A stretch of DNA of 64,000 bases from Bagarius yarrelli (GCA_005784505.1 VCAZ01000106.1:980055-1044054); one strand, 5' to 3'; counted from the first letter of the stretch, positions 13,157-27,110 are shown. Made by a program: numbers and translations. The notes: generated by a model from the letters alone, not told the origin.

Positions 13157-13220
<64 letters not shown>
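12937..13220. repeat. Pyrimidine-rich block of (CT)n and (TATC)n upstream of ephb3
   Basis: Compound array: CT/TC repeats from 12939, about 17 TATC units near 12997-13060, and a pure CT run at 13158-13218. On the ephb3 sense strand it is a purine (GAGA/GATA) tract within 100 bp of the GC-box cluster. Confidence 0.92.
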
Positions 13221-13222
<2 letters not shown>

Positions 13223-14224
13223 ATCTATCTACATTTACGAAATATGTATAGTTTGCTTTGTTCTTCTTTTATTATGTTTATAACTAATCATGGTAATCTC
13301 TTAACTCTTGTATATAATGGCGCTAAAGATGTTTTTTTAATGTTAGCTACGCAATAAACAATAATTGAGACACACAACATAAAAAAACCTGAATATATAT
13401 CACAGGCTTTAAATCACATTGATTAATTTAAAACACTTATTTCACATCACATATTTAAAACCTCTTAACCTCACAGAATCTTGCAATAAACCTTGAAGTG
13501 AACGTAACCTTACTCTCTTACCCCAAAGCTTTCAAGCATATTAGGTGGACCTGTCCCAAACGTCTTACTCTCAGATTATGTTTGTGGTCTACGCCCCACC
13601 TGGTGGGTCTGTGAACCACTGAACTATACCTTCAGTTGAATACCAAACCTCTGGCGTTCATGTTTGTGGCCTCACCCAGAATTTAGGCTTTTACACCCAT
13701 CAACGTTACATACCATAAGTGTCCCAATCCTTTTAACAAACACTCCTACTTTTAAGTTAAACACTGCTGACACAATAAATCTTTAATAATCCAAATAATA
13801 AACTATTATCACTCTTTTTTAAATTATTTTTGCTTAGTAGAATAAAATGCTCTGCTGCCTTTGCTGAGTCTACTATATATGGCTTGATTGTAATCACACA
13901 GCGCCCCCTGTTGTCCGCCAGCGTACTCATAGGAAAAGACAAAGGATAGTGTAATTTGACCAGAGCAATTAATTACTATGACCTAAACTGAACTGAGGTT
14001 AAGTTTAACCATTTGTTACTTAATTTTCATTTATTGGGTTAATACTGTAGACCTACAAACTTCAGCTCTTCAGACAAATATCTGAGAGATCCATTTCACT
14101 CCTCATTTGTTGTGAAATTGTTTGTGAACAAATCAAAACTCCATTTTATAATCCGTGACTCGATTCATTGCAGCAGCCATATTTAATTAGATTTATTAAA
14201 ACATCAACAGCATCATGTCTCAAA

Positions 14225-14880
14225 TCGCATACTAAGTGAATGCAGTATTTGGGTATGCATACCATGGCTTGTAAAAGTATTCATCCACATAATCTGTTAA
14301 ATATAAATAACACAGTGTTTGAACATCCCACAGAGCATAATTATAAAACAAATGGAAAGAATAGTTACTAATCATGACTTTCCCTCGGGAAATGCAGCGC
14401 CAAAATTTTTCATCCTGTGGGAAAAACTAAAATTATTTAGAGAAACTTAGTAACTAGAGGATCTGGAAAGGAATCCGCTGCTAAGATATGAGACGCTGTT
14501 CCAAAGAAAAACATCGACTGCACAATCTACAAACCTGGTCTTTAATGAGGAAAGAAAGCAATTAATGAACAAAGTCATCTGGAATCTCATTTGGACACTG
14601 TGGAAAAATGTTCTCTGGGCTTCTGAGACCAAAATCTAATTTGGCACGTAGAGCTACGCTGGGTAGAAACCCAACACTGCCCTGAGAACACCATTCCTAA
14701 GGGAAACCTGCTGGTGGTAGCATGAAGTGGTGGAGAACTTTTTCACTCGGTCATGCTATTACTGGTCAAAGGATCTAAAAATACTTCAGGTTTAGAAGAA
14801 AACCTTTTAAAGTCTCTAAAAAAATGATTTTATCTAGCAACTAGCCTGCCAAAGCCACACAATAAAGATAATAACAAAAC
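14225..14880 (+). mobile_element. Decayed Tc1/mariner-like DNA transposon
   Basis: Starts near a TGGCTTGTAAAAGTATTCAT motif typical of fish Tc1-family ends. It contains the string around GAGACGCTGTTCCAAAGAAA and the block AACACCATTCCTAAGGGAAA followed by GGTGGTAGCATGAAGTGGTG, which resemble Tc1-like transposase coding DNA (a Gly-Gly-Ser-containing region). Frames are broken throughout. Family assignment rests on resemblance only. Confidence 0.5.
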
Positions 14881-17800
14881 TAAGTGATGTACAGTAAAGC
14901 AGGAAGCATTCTGTCTATCACACCACTTAGCTTAGCAGCAAAGCCGGTCTAAATATATAAGATCACTGCACAAGATTTACACATGCACGGCACGTGAGGG
15001 CTCGAATTGAGCCAAGTCTCACATCTGGTCTCATCAGCGTGCCTCAACAGGGGATCGAAACACTATATATGACTGCAGCCAGTTGCAGGAAGATGACCGG
15101 GGGAATACATAAGAAAGTGATGATAGGAAGTGTGTACTTCAGGGCCACCGTATATAATAATCCAACCATGTGGCCAGAGTTAAAAAATGGGACTCACCAG
15201 ACTCAGTGCAGTCAGGCGATAAAAAAAAAAAAAAAAAAACAGCTTTAAGTTTTAGTGCTTGTGCTGATGTGGGTCATAGAAACAACAAAAACAAGTTGGA
15301 AAATGAATATTTGTAGTTGAAAATGTTCTCTCTAGTGGCAGACAGACGATTTGGTTGTGTCTTGCTGTCTCACTGTCTCTCTGGTGTGAGTGTTTCTGTT
15401 CGGAAGAATCATTGATATAATGTGCAGTTGACACCCACAGCCCCTCACATGCTATTTATTTCTAGACACTAAAAAAAACAAAGGCATAAAAATGTCTATT
15501 TCTGAACCTTTTTTTTAAAGCTTCTCCAACATTCCAGCTGGTTTAAGAAATGCCCTTGTTAGACATTTATCTCAGACAGTCAAGGCAAAACTAGGAAAAA
15601 TATTTCTATTAGCGACGCGTTTCTGCTGCGGAGCTTCATGCCGACATGTTCTCGGCTGGGAGTATTGATGAGTCACCACATTTTTTTCTCTCTCTAGCTG
15701 CTTTTCCTTTTATCATTATTCATCCTCGCCACCTTTTTAATCTCCAGCGGGCTGACTCAGAATTTATTTTTCTATCCAGGAAGCGCTCAGATTCTTGGTA
15801 GCATCGATTAAGTGGATAACGAAAAAATTACATTTGTATTGTATTTTTTTTTTACATTTGTATTTTTGGTTTTAGTTTTTTTCAACACTGCAAGCGTTTT
15901 ATTAATATGCAACATCGGTGGTCAGTTTGAAATCGATATCTGGTCTGGGTTAAACCCTTGTATTTGCTTTAGAGAGGTTGTTTTAATGAGGATGTTTTTG
16001 GGGATTTTCTGTAGGGGATATAAGGCCTCCATGTTCATTATTTACCGGCAGAATAGCACTTGATCCAGCACATGAGGTTATGTGGAGTCATGTTGCAGTT
16101 TTATAGATGCATTTACAACAGACACAAAATATTAAATTGAGGTTATGAGAACGATGTCTGCAGAAAAGTAGGTAACCTTTTTTTAAAAAATAATACAATT
16201 TACGTGGTTGACCAAACACTTATTTAAACTTTCCTTGTTAATGTTAATCTTTTTTCTTCAATTCTCACTTTTAATATTACAATTCAAATTTGCATGTAAC
16301 AGAGTCTCTTCCAGCTGCTCAAAATATATTCTTTTAATATACTTTCCAAAAATTCCATATAGATACACACATATCTTTCATATCCTGGCTTATAAGGACT
16401 TTAGGAATCCTTGGAATGCTTTTAGTGTGATAAGAAATTAATTGATTTTTAATTAAGACATACATAAAAAAAATCTTAAATGTGTTTTGACAGATAAACA
16501 CGACTGACTGAAAATAAAATGCCTCTTAATGTCAATTGTACAACAACAAACAGGTCTGCCAATGCCAAGCTTTAGTTTATTAGGGTTATATAAAAATTGC
16601 TATTTTATTTATAGCCGGATTTAAAGGTTTGACATCGGCAGGGGATGTTTGACATGCAGGGTGTTGATTTCTGTGATTGTATTCTGTCATAAATCTATTG
16701 AAGTCTATCGATTCACTCGTTTGGCAGAAGAGCAGCTTTACAGTTTTATAGCACTTCGTCTCGGATAAATCAAAATCGAGCTTGGTCTGTCTGGAGATAT
16801 TATTTCACACCTGACTGTAATGTGCCTGATCAAAGCAGTGTAACGACTGCTGCCAGATGAGAGCCGACAGATATTGAGAAACGGCAGGAGAATCTGGTGC
16901 TCTGTGATGTTTTTCATCCAGATGGTGGCTTTGCAAATAAACCAGGTTTTCCATCATGGTGCATGAAATCTTAAACTAAAAATGGAAACACTTTTCTGTT
17001 ATAATGTACATGATCAAGCATAGGGTTCAACACACCTTTTTTTTTTCACATATTTTTTAATTATAGAAAATGTGTTAAATTTCGGCTTATAGATAGCTTG
17101 AATGTTCTACCTTTAAATTTTGAATAAAAAAAAATTAACAAGGAAATAACTGAAAAAAAGAAAAGAATAGTAAACTGAAAAAAATCTACTACGAGGATAT
17201 GAAAAAAAAGCATGGAAACAACATTTAAGTATATACTCTTTTATATATATATTACATTCAGAACGAGGGCAAAAACAACCTCAGTTTCCAGAGGAAACGA
17301 GATGCTTCATCAAACGCTATAGGAATGCTTCCTGCATGAGTGCAGTCTCGAAACACATGTGAACTCACACTAATTGGAGAGCGATACATCACAAGCACAG
17401 TGTGTCACAGGCAGGGTGACATCATTGACCAGAAAATAAAAAGGCGAGCATCCATCTACGATAAGTCAGGCTTTGACCTGAGGCGCACAGACAGGCATGT
17501 CTACTCGTGGTCTGGCCACACGGCGCAGCGTGTCGTTCCCTTAGGAAACCTTAAAAAAAAGATTTTACTTAGGGAACTAGAGCTGTGTCAAACGCGATGA
17601 GAAAGGGATGCCCACGCTGCTATACCAACAAGTCGCTATCTCAGTAACCAAACATGGCTCCAAAAACTGAGATTCCATACTGTTTTACTAAGAGGACAGC
17701 ACCCTGAATATAAATAAACAATATAAATAAATAAATAAAAAAGGTTAAAAATGTTACGTATAATAAAAATTATTATCCGTATGTCAAATTATGGTCATAT

Positions 17801-18649
17801 AATTTTGCTCTATTTATTTCCCTTTCCTTTTCAATGAACGCACCCTGAGCTGTTATTGTTAATGTTAAGTTATAAAGTTGAGCTGTCGCAGTTGCCTGAC
17901 CGGAAAGTTATGGGGACTTGATTTGCACTCGCTTGCACAAATGAATAAATAAGTAAGTGTAATGTAATATCACACAGTCAAACTCTTTTTTTTTTACAAA
18001 CTGCTTTTAAAGGAAATGTATTTCAATCTGGAAAATAAAAGTGCCACAGCCTTTTTTCACCTGCGTACACACTTTCCGAGGTCATGCCTACTGCCAGGAC
18101 TCTCATGTTTCGCTGGCTTCTACCATTTTCACTGCCTTCTGTCGTGTTCAGAGACGAGACTGTGCTGATCCGGTGCTATAAAGTTCTAAAACACTGATGT
18201 TAATATCCGGGTCCCTGAATAGCCACAACACTACACATATTTTTTCATGCAGCCCAGCAAAAATATACATCTGATTCATCTGATTTCAGGCTTGCCAAAA
18301 CCGTCAGGTGTGCTTTCGCTGACAAATGGTACAACACAAAATGTGTCCTTTCGAATATCAGGCGAATATCAATATATGGTATAATCTAATATTCATCAAT
18401 AACCTCCAATTCCAGACAGTAGTAAATGTGGGAAGAGAAAAGATTTATCCAAATACTGAAACCAAACAATGAAACACAAAACGTTTTGATGTCTAATTTG
18501 TGTTAAGTCTATTTACTATATATGGCTTGTAGATATTTTTATATAAGAAATATGTTGTGTTTTTGAGTTAGCGTCGCATTGTGACGGCTATTTTGAACTG
18601 GTAAATACAAAACTGGCAGATCTCTTCAGATATGAAGAACATAAGTTAA

Positions 18650-19040
18650 GTAAACAGACTTAAACTCATCTACTAACCCCAATTACAATAGAATAGTTAG
18701 GATAATATGGAATACAATGAACTGCAAATCCTTGTTGACCTATATTCAACTAAAAAACACCACAAAAGCAAGACATGCAACATTCAAACTGATAAAATTA
18801 ATTGTGTCGTGCAAATATTCACTTTTATGCCTGCAACACGCTCCAAAAGATGTGGGAACTAAGCAACAAAAGACTTGGAAAGTTGTGGAATGATTTAATA
18901 ATGTTTTAATTGAAAACAGGTGAGTGCCATGATTGGGTATAAAAGGAGAATTCCTGAATTAGGTTTAGTTATTCACAAGCAAGGGTGGGGCGCGATTAAC
19001 CACTTTGTGAACAACTGCATAAGCCAAAAAGTCCAAAACA
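18650..19040 (+). mobile_element. Degenerate non-autonomous DNA-transposon-like repeat
   Basis: Carries CCCCAATTACAATAGAATAG, the phrases TGATTGGGTATAAAAGGAG and GCAACAAAAGACTTGGAAAG, and an ending with ACCACTTTGTGAACAACTGC. This order of motifs resembles a very common fish interspersed element. Coding capacity is absent; the superfamily is uncertain. Confidence 0.45.
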
Positions 19041-22000
19041 AGTCTTGATCTGTTCAGACATTGTGTCTTGTGTCCAGGGTGTTAACATGACGCACCAGTG
19101 GAAGCCAAAACACTTCAAAATTGACGTCTTGTTTAGAGCCGTAAACCATTCAGTCTTGTTAGTGGCTTAACTAAACTCTAACAGTTTTTACTATCCCTTA
19201 AGCTATATACACAGGGTTTTGTTTGTTTTTCAAGATGACAAGAAGTTCCTGTGTGTCCAAAACCACTTCAGTATGTCTCTAAAGCATGGGTTGCGGAGTA
19301 AAGCCACAAAGACATCAAACAGCTTTCAGCTTATCAAATACATTTGCGGTAAGAAGGGGAAAATTACCTCGTGTGTGTGCCTTTTCCCATCAAACCACCA
19401 TCTTTAATCTTAAACTGAGTGTCCGTTAAGTGCTTTCACGCCCACTGAAATATAGCATCGCTACCATTTCACATTGGCTCGATTCCACTATCGTTCACCG
19501 GCCGGCGTTGTTAATTTAAATGTGCTCTGATTGCAGAAAGTGAGACTTTCTCACTCAGAAGTCTGCATTAGCCGGCGTGTTGCTGTCAAAGCTCATAACT
19601 CTCCTGCTTTTCTTCTGGGAGCTGAGAAAGAAATCTGCATTTCTATTGAGCGGTAAGTAATAAACACCACTTTCACAGAAAGTGAAAGGCCCAGATAACG
19701 AAAGCAATTTCACGTTTATATTACTCTTTTTCAGACTGTTGTATCCAAAGAGACTTTGAAGTCGGGCAGAAATTAATACACACTGTTTCGAAGTGAGATG
19801 CTTGAAGCTACATAAAAAGTATGAAAAAAAATTAATTCTTGGTTCTGATTGGTCAGAAAAAAATAATTCAAGTGCTTTAAGGAAAATCATCTGTTAAATG
19901 TATTTCCATTTAATTCTTTACCGTTTCGTTTGCCGATTGGCACAAATAATCAAAGCTAGTGCAAAATAAAGATATTTCTACTATTTAAGATAGTATTTAA
20001 AATCGGTATGGATTAAAATACAACAAAAATTGGTCTTGTTAGATTTTTAATAGCATGATGTAGCTGTGTACAGTTTAATTCTGATTGGTCAGAAGGTGTC
20101 AGTAATAACAGGAGTTTTGATGATTGTTCCAGCCACAAGGTGAATCATGGGTTTATATTAGTGTACTTACTCCTTTAATATATCAACTTTTTATACTAAC
20201 AATTAGTATAATAGGGAAAGGATGCAAACTAAAGCTTATTCTAAATAAAGCAATGTAAAATACTTAAAACATTTCCATCATGAAACATGCCGTAAAATTT
20301 GCAGTAAAAATTAAATCAAATAAAATTGGGACAGGAAGTAGCTTGTTTCATGGACTGTCATTAATATTAAATTGAACTATGAGAGTTTAAAAAAATTAAC
20401 TTAGTAACGGCAATTCTTCTCAATTTCAATTTGTTGTTGTTGATAATCCCTTCCCTGTAGCAGTGTGTTGTGCTTTATTTTCTTTAGCTACCTCAGGAAC
20501 ATATGTGTATATGAATAAGGTGATGTCTGATTGGTCACGGAATGGCTAAGCCTTCTGGCAGAAAGGAATCTTCAGATTTAAAATACAAAAAAAAATCAAC
20601 TGAGACAAGACAATCTTTTGGCCTTTCCTCTATTTTTTCCTCTTGAATCTAATACATTTTTTAAGTCTGACTTAAGGCTCAAGGCGATGATCACAAAGAA
20701 ATCTCCCAACCAGAAAGGCTGAGTGAATAAATCCCAAAACGTCTAAAAGAGACCCCTTAAGCAAGTGAGAACTTTAACCTTCGACAGTTAAGTTCCAGTT
20801 AGGGATAGATTGAAAACTGCCAAAAGAATAAATATAGATGTAAAAAGCTTTAAATCAAATAGTGCATTGAATCACAGTTTACTTCAGGGGCTGGCTGGGG
20901 GGTTGGGGTACTTGAAGGAGGGTTTTTTTTGTACTTGTGCAGAAAGCATTACAGAAAAATGGACTTAAATCTGGCATGCTCTCAAATGAAAACAAGTACG
21001 GACATGCGATACGCGTGGACCCCCTGCCGCAAAAACAAACCGTGCAATTGGCATCATGGTTTCCATGTGCAGGTCTGAAACCTCAACCTCCATCCAGAGG
21101 GTTGTTTGACAGTACAGTGCGTTTGCCCCTAATTGTTTATGTGTTTAAGCTGCTAGATTCTGCCTGCTTTTCCTTCTTAAATCCCTCGTCTTTGAGAAGG
21201 TCCATGGTGTGTAGGAGTACTTGATGCTGTATGCATTGGACATTTCTATGTTATACTAGAATGTACAGATTATACGAAAGTTGTCTGTGGTCTGACTTAA
21301 GTGTTTTTTAACAGTTGTGTAGGTGGAGAAGCCATTACTCCCTCCCCTTGGAACTCGATAGACGTTTGGGATTCAGCCTTAGGGGCATTCCAAGTTGGCT
21401 GGCAGACTCTCCAATAAGTGTGGAAGCCATTATTTCATATCCTGCGTGTGCTATTTTTGTAGATAGTAAAGAGGCATTTGGGTTTCCACCTTGTTGTCTC
21501 GAAACGCTGTCAGAAATCTGTAAAATATTGAATTCTGATATGCTGGAATAGGACGATTGTTCCATGCTGCTATTTTAAAAGGAATACCAACTGTATACCA
21601 ACAACCATCATTAATTATTAGGAGCACAATGGATAATGCGACAACCTTCCCAGGTACCATTAACTCATCTGGGGTTCAAGCTTCTAGCAAACAAATCCAT
21701 CTATTTATATATTTTAAATGTATTAAGAACGAATAAGACAGCTAAAGTGATTAACGCTAATTAGTCTAATAGCAACTCTATCTATCTATCTAAGATTAAA
21801 TTGAAAAGGTAAAACTGTTTAGATTAGACCAGCCGTTATACCGTGCGTTGCTAGTTATGTTGTTGGCAAGATAAGCAAGGCATCAAACAAAAAACCAAAA
21901 GCTTCAATATTAGTGTTTTACTCTCAACTCAAGATGGCAAACATTTTATTTGACCCTGAGTGAAGTATGAATGCTATGATCGAAGGTGGACAAATGCTAG

Positions 22001-23194
22001 TCATGTTGTTATCCAGAGCAGAAAGTAAATTATGATATGTCTTAGTCAGGAGATTTTAAATTAGCCCAGCCCTGTGTTGTGCATTCTTCTTTGTAGTAAG
22101 AGGCATGGTACAGGAAATAAGGGGGATTTGAGGGGGTCACGGAATAGCCGTCATGCAGTAAGCTGCGTTTCGCGCAACACACAGACACTCTGAAAGGCAA
22201 TCATGCTTCAAAGTCCTGGCTGTTTCTCAAGGCTGAGCAGCTTCTGCACTGACCACACCAGAACTAGAACGGGTGTTTCTCAAGGCCCTCGATGCACAAA
22301 TGCTGAAACATGAGATTTCCCTTGTGTGTGTGTTTTAAATCGGATAGCATCCCTCGAAGAATGTGCCAACTTTAGCATGTGTAAGAGACATCACTTTGAG
22401 TGAGTTTCTGGTACATCAAGGGCCGAGGTTTAACGAATGACGTGTAACACACTGGTCTGCATCCTTAGCGCAAGAACTGATGTACACGAAGGCCATGTCC
22501 CAAACGGATGATTTGACCTGCTCCTTGCTGCTGGCGTTTGCTAACTGCCATGACTGCTAATTTATTCTGGTAGAATTTGTCCATCCAGTGGGAAATGAAT
22601 TGAGCCTGGAAGCAATTTTTAGTCGCTAGTTATGGGAAAACAGCGTGAGCTGATGAAAGATTTCCAGCCTCCGCACAGTCAGTCGTTTAAACAGTAGCGG
22701 CGGGGGTTTTATGAAGACCTTTTTTTAAAATGAACGGCCTATTATTGAAGTCACACCAAGCAGTAAAAGCAGTACTGTGGTTGCGTCGGAAGACACATAC
22801 TGCTTGAGTAGGTACTTCATTTGAGTTAAAACGTGATTTCCAACCGTTAAAAAAATTGTTCTATATGATTGCGGGAAGTACGAATGCCATTCAGTACTAC
22901 ATTCACCATGTCGACACTGTCAATAATATAAGACATCACAGCAGTATGAAAAAATGTGTGCATGTGTAAATATTATTTTCAACATTTTTTTGCTCCAGAG
23001 TTCTACTCACTACCAGCACCCAAAACTCTCTGTGGCCCCGTGTTGCAGAGACGTGGAGCCGGGCCTGCTTTCAAGTATGACAAGTCATTTTTCACGTAAC
23101 TGAAGGAATATTCCATCATATGCGCTCAAGAATCCAGGTAAAATTCGGATATACGTCACATACTGTTATACACATACTATACAGTATAGAAGAG

Positions 23195-23382
23195 AAGGTG
23201 GCTCATGGTTAAGGTGTTGGTTTACCAATCTGAAGATTGTGGGTTTGATTTACAGCTTCACCAAGCTACCACTGCTGGGCCCCTGAGCAAGGCCCTTAAC
23301 CCCCAATTGCTCACTTGTATAAATGAGATAAATGTAAGTCGCTCTGGATAAGAGCGTCTGCCAAATGCTGCAAATGTAAAGT
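23195..23382 (-). repeat. SINE-like repeat, minus-oriented copy
   Basis: Reverse complement of the family: GTGGCTCATGGTTAAGGTGT (tail) through GGGCCCCTGAGCAAGGCCCT (middle) to CTGGATAAGAGCGTCTGCCA (head). One of the best preserved copies in the window. Confidence 0.8.
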
Positions 23383-23477
23383 ATGTGTATTTTTGAAGCA
23401 GCTAATCTTTCCTCCAGTGTAAAGACCTATGTTCAAATTCTGGTAGATGCATCGAGATTGTACTAGTAGAACATCCC

Positions 23478-23660
23478 AGCAGCGTTAAGGTGTTGGACTG
23501 CAAATTGGAAGATCCGGGTTTGATTCCTAGTACCACCAAGTTTCCTCTGCAGGGCCCCTAAGCAAGACCTGTAACCCCCAATTAGTCTATTTTATAAAGA
23601 GCTAAATCTAAGTAGCTCTGGAGTGGTGGGTGTCTGCCAAATGTTGTAACTGTAAATGTT
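23478..23660 (-). repeat. SINE-like repeat, older minus-oriented copy
   Basis: Same orientation as the copy 100 bp to its left but more diverged: AGCGTTAAGGTGTTGGACTG, AGGGCCCCTAAGCAAGACCT, TGTCTGCCAAATGTTGTAAC. Two neighbouring copies in the same orientation suggest tandem duplication or nested insertion. Confidence 0.7.
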
Positions 23661-24274
23661 ATCATACCCCCGTTTGTGTCTGGTGGTGTAGACGATGTTT
23701 AAATATGATTTCCCATCGCCAGTAAATGAAAGTTTCCTTTTTTATAGTTCGACCACACAAGAGTTTGAGTAAATGTAGTTGTGTAACGTTCAGGCCTTGA
23801 AGGGTGCCAAAATGTTAAGTGCTTAGAGGCTGTAAATTAGGTGTTGACAAATTCTTGTGCAATGCAGACATCTAGTGGTGATCTACATAACCAACTAACA
23901 CGACTACTAGACTAGTAATTCTACTATCACTAATCAATTACCAGTGTTCAAAAGTGTATAAAATATTTTTTCTACCACTTAGTAAGAAATCCTTTTCCTT
24001 TCTCTCCCTAAAAAATTCCTTAATTCCCTTTTCGGTCCTTGACTGGAACAAATGGCTCATTCATCCTCTGCAGTCAGACTGGAAAAATAAACAATACCAC
24101 AGCAGACTGGTTTCCAAACCGCGCCATAACTGCAGAATAAGTAAAGCGCCATTTTGAATTGAGTCCTGTAGTGATATAAACAGCTACAACAATATAAACA
24201 TCATTTGTGTTTTAAAAATTAAATTGTGTCAAAACTATAAAATGACTAATAATTTTGTAAACCTTAAAATGAGC

Positions 24275-24359
24275 TAATTAGCCATCAGTGCAAAACTAAT
24301 CGGTTAATTAGCATCAATTAGCTAATTAGCATTGTACACGACGAATCCTGCGCTAATTA
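24275..24359. promoter_or_regulatory. Cluster of TAATTA motifs (possible homeodomain sites)
   Basis: Four TAATTA palindromes (24275, 24305, 24323, 24354) and one CAATTA within 85 bp, most inside a CTAATTAGC context. TAATTA is the core site of many homeodomain proteins. In an AT-rich genome the cluster may be chance or a local duplication. Confidence 0.3.
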
Positions 24360-24720
24360 TAGGGCGAGTCCTCAATCCATAAGTAGTGCACTATGTATGC
24401 CGTTTGCATATTGGCATACTGAGTGCGCACTATCAGAGAAGGGAGGAGTGATTTGCGACGCGTCCAACGTCATGCTCACTTCGAGCTCGAGATGTGGACT
24501 GTAACGTGGAGTGTTTGGGTTCTGTATTAGAGACGGTTTTCGGAGAAAGGCCACAAAGGTAAATATTATTAATTATTGTGATTATTGTGATTATTATTAT
24601 TATTATTATTTTGTTTAATCTCACGTTTTTATTAAATAAGTCGTGAATTTAGCAGTTGTTCTTTTGTAATAAAGTCTAACTTTTTAAAATAGGTCCTAAA
24701 TTTGATGAGTCGGAGCCCGA

Positions 24721-24920
24721 GTCTGTTTGTTTGTTTATTTATTTATTTATTTATTACCAAGTTTATAAAAGTTTTCAGTGAACTTTTTTTTGATGATTTT
24801 AGGGGTTATTAAGCTATAGTCTGTTTTGTTTATTTATTTATTTATTTATTACCAAGTTTTATAAAGTTTTTTAGTGAACTTTTTTTTTGATGATTTTAGG
24901 GGTTATTAAGCTATAGTCTA
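24721..24920 (+). repeat. Two-copy tandem duplication, ~98-bp unit
   Basis: Each unit has (TTTA)n, then ACCAAGTTT, then AGTGAACTTTTTTTT, then GATGATTTTAGGGGTTATTA, then AGCTATAGTCT. The copies differ at a few positions only, so the duplication is recent. Confidence 0.9.
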
Positions 24921-26619
24921 TTATTTTTTCTTTTAAATGTTATATAGTAAGTAAAACATTAATTAAATTAAGGAAATCTATTAATGCATCGAATCGAAGT
25001 AAATAAAGTTGTTTGTAAAAGAAACTTAGACAGAAATGTGTTGAATGCAACTTAAAATAATAAGAACAACAAAAACGGGGGGAATACAGGGTTTTATAGG
25101 ATGTCTTAAACCATCGACTATGCAGAATCTAAATTTAATTTAAAATAGAAAGTAGTGAAAAAGTAGTGACGCTTTAACCGTCGATTTTCGATTTCATGCT
25201 AAACTTTGTTAATATTAATAATAATATTAATAATACTAATAATTCAGCTCTGATTGTTGCTGTTCAGACAGCCGATAAAACCATTGGTTTAATTCCCTTT
25301 TCTTGTAGGCCAGTGTATAAGTGCGGTGGAGTCAGGATTACCCTGGCATTTACCCCCCCACCCAACACCACATGTGTGTGGAGCATCACGGTGAGCACAG
25401 TTCTGCTTTAAATAGCTATTTCGTTTTGTAGACTAAAATCACACCCACACACCCACACACACCTTTTGCAATGTCGACACATTGCTACAACAAAACGTGT
25501 TGTTTTTTTAATATTCTCAATATTGAACAGTTAATTGCGAAACATTTCCCAATTAGTTGCGTTGCTGTTGTGTGTCTGTTTGTGTATATTGTGTATGTTA
25601 AATTTCTGATGTGTATATAATACAAATAGTTTCTATCTCATATGTGTGTATGTTACGAATGTATGTGTTGTGTTTGTGCTGTGTTTAGTGATTGTTTTTT
25701 TAAATTTTGTGTAAATGTTTTGCATGTTTTGTAAATATTTTGCATGTGTTTACATCTAGGTTGTGTATATGTTACCTATATTGTTTGCATGTATTACATT
25801 TTTTTTTTTAGGCAACAGGTTTATTTATATCTCAATAAATATTTGCAATAAGCAAATAAACAAGTGCACATAAGGTTAAGTAGACCGGTTAATAGTAGTA
25901 AAGTGGGCGGAGCGCCACAAAAAAATCTGTTTAGAAGTTAAGTAAGTGTCATGGGTTCCTCTAAATAAGTGTTCTATTGTCCTTAACTTTTTAAATGTTA
26001 TATCATGCTTAGGTGCCCCTGGGCAAACGAGTGTCTCTCACTTTTCGTTTTTTTAGACTTTGAGAGTGACCCGCATTGTCGCTATGACTACGTGGATGTG
26101 TACAATGGGTTCGTTAAAAGCCAGCGGCTAGGGCGTTTCTGTGGCACGGCACAGCCCGGAGCACTGATCAACAATCACAACACGATGCAAATAGTGATAG
26201 TTTCAGACGCCAGCACAGCAGGGGGCGACTTCCTGGCTAAATACGCTGCAGTTTACCCAAACATGAGGGGTAATAACACTGCTACCTTACGATAGGTTTT
26301 TTTTTTACCTTTTAGGATGTGCAAACCCCCCCTCAAAAAAGTTTCTCGTTTCACTTGTGTTCCCGTTCCTTCAGCCTAAAGTAACGAATACGAACATCAT
26401 TCACATATTATTTGCCACATATAGCGTGCATAGAATTCATAACATTGGAACATAAATACATAACATTACCAGCTTTCCTGATGTATTGTGATGGCTGAGC
26501 CTGTTTCTGCTGCGCGCACAATATGCCAAGCCGTGGTTGGATTTCTACCGCAAATCATCATCGGCTGTTAATAAGTGTAGGCTAAACTCGCTTTTGATGT
26601 AAAAATCCTCAGTTTGTTA

Positions 26620-27110
26620 AGCAATGAATATAACTGCTGCAGCCATCTTACCTCTGTGTGCTGAAGTAGCAAGTCATATTCTGACCCCATTTCTTAGCAC
26701 AACAGGCCAAACAGCCTTGATTTTGTAGGACGAGTCTTGAAAACGTACAATTTGTGTTGCTGTTTGGAGCCCTGCGTTCAACCCTCGACGAAGAGTTTTT
26801 TCTGTAAGACCCTCTCTGTGAATCATACAGTGGGTAAAACCAACACGCGGAACCACTTCACAGACCAAAGCAGCGAGTTCTTGTTTTTTCAATAACATTG
26901 ATTCTGTGCACACACCAACACAGTTGTTCCAGCAAAGACCAGGTTCATTTAGTTTACTATTGAGTTCTCCAGAAATATCTCCTCCTCTGCATGGTTTTTC
27001 CACTGCTAAGAAAAATAACAGATCCTCAAGCAATTTTTTTTTTTTTATGGTGGTATCAAACAAGTAGTTGGGAGGAGTTTGAGACGTCTGTCAACTCATT
27101 TAATTGCAAT
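26620..27110 (-). mobile_element. hAT-type (ZBED/GTF2IRD2-like) transposase fossil
   Basis: Reading right to left: a DVSNSSQLLV-like segment (about 27105-27075), then in another frame LCWNNCVGVCTES and GFTHCMIHREGL. Then, after a further frame change near 26690, EMGSEYDLLLQHTEVRW. This order (TDV.-QLLVF, C.DGA-like, THC.IHRE.L, EMG..HTEVRWLS) is that of the domesticated hAT transposases in ZBED5, FAM200 and GTF2IRD2. There are stops and at least two frame breaks, so it is dead. It lies in an intron of the decayed pcolce2 gene, antisense to it. Confidence 0.7.

Larger units (their letters stand above)
13221..25308. other. Intergenic region between ephb3 and the pcolce2 remnant
   Basis: About 12 kb with no exon-like reading frame recognised on either strand. 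Contents identified separately: a Tc1-like fossil, a second DNA-transposon-like fragment, two minus-oriented SINE-like copies, a cluster of TAATTA motifs and a ~98-bp tandem duplication. Confidence 0.65.
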
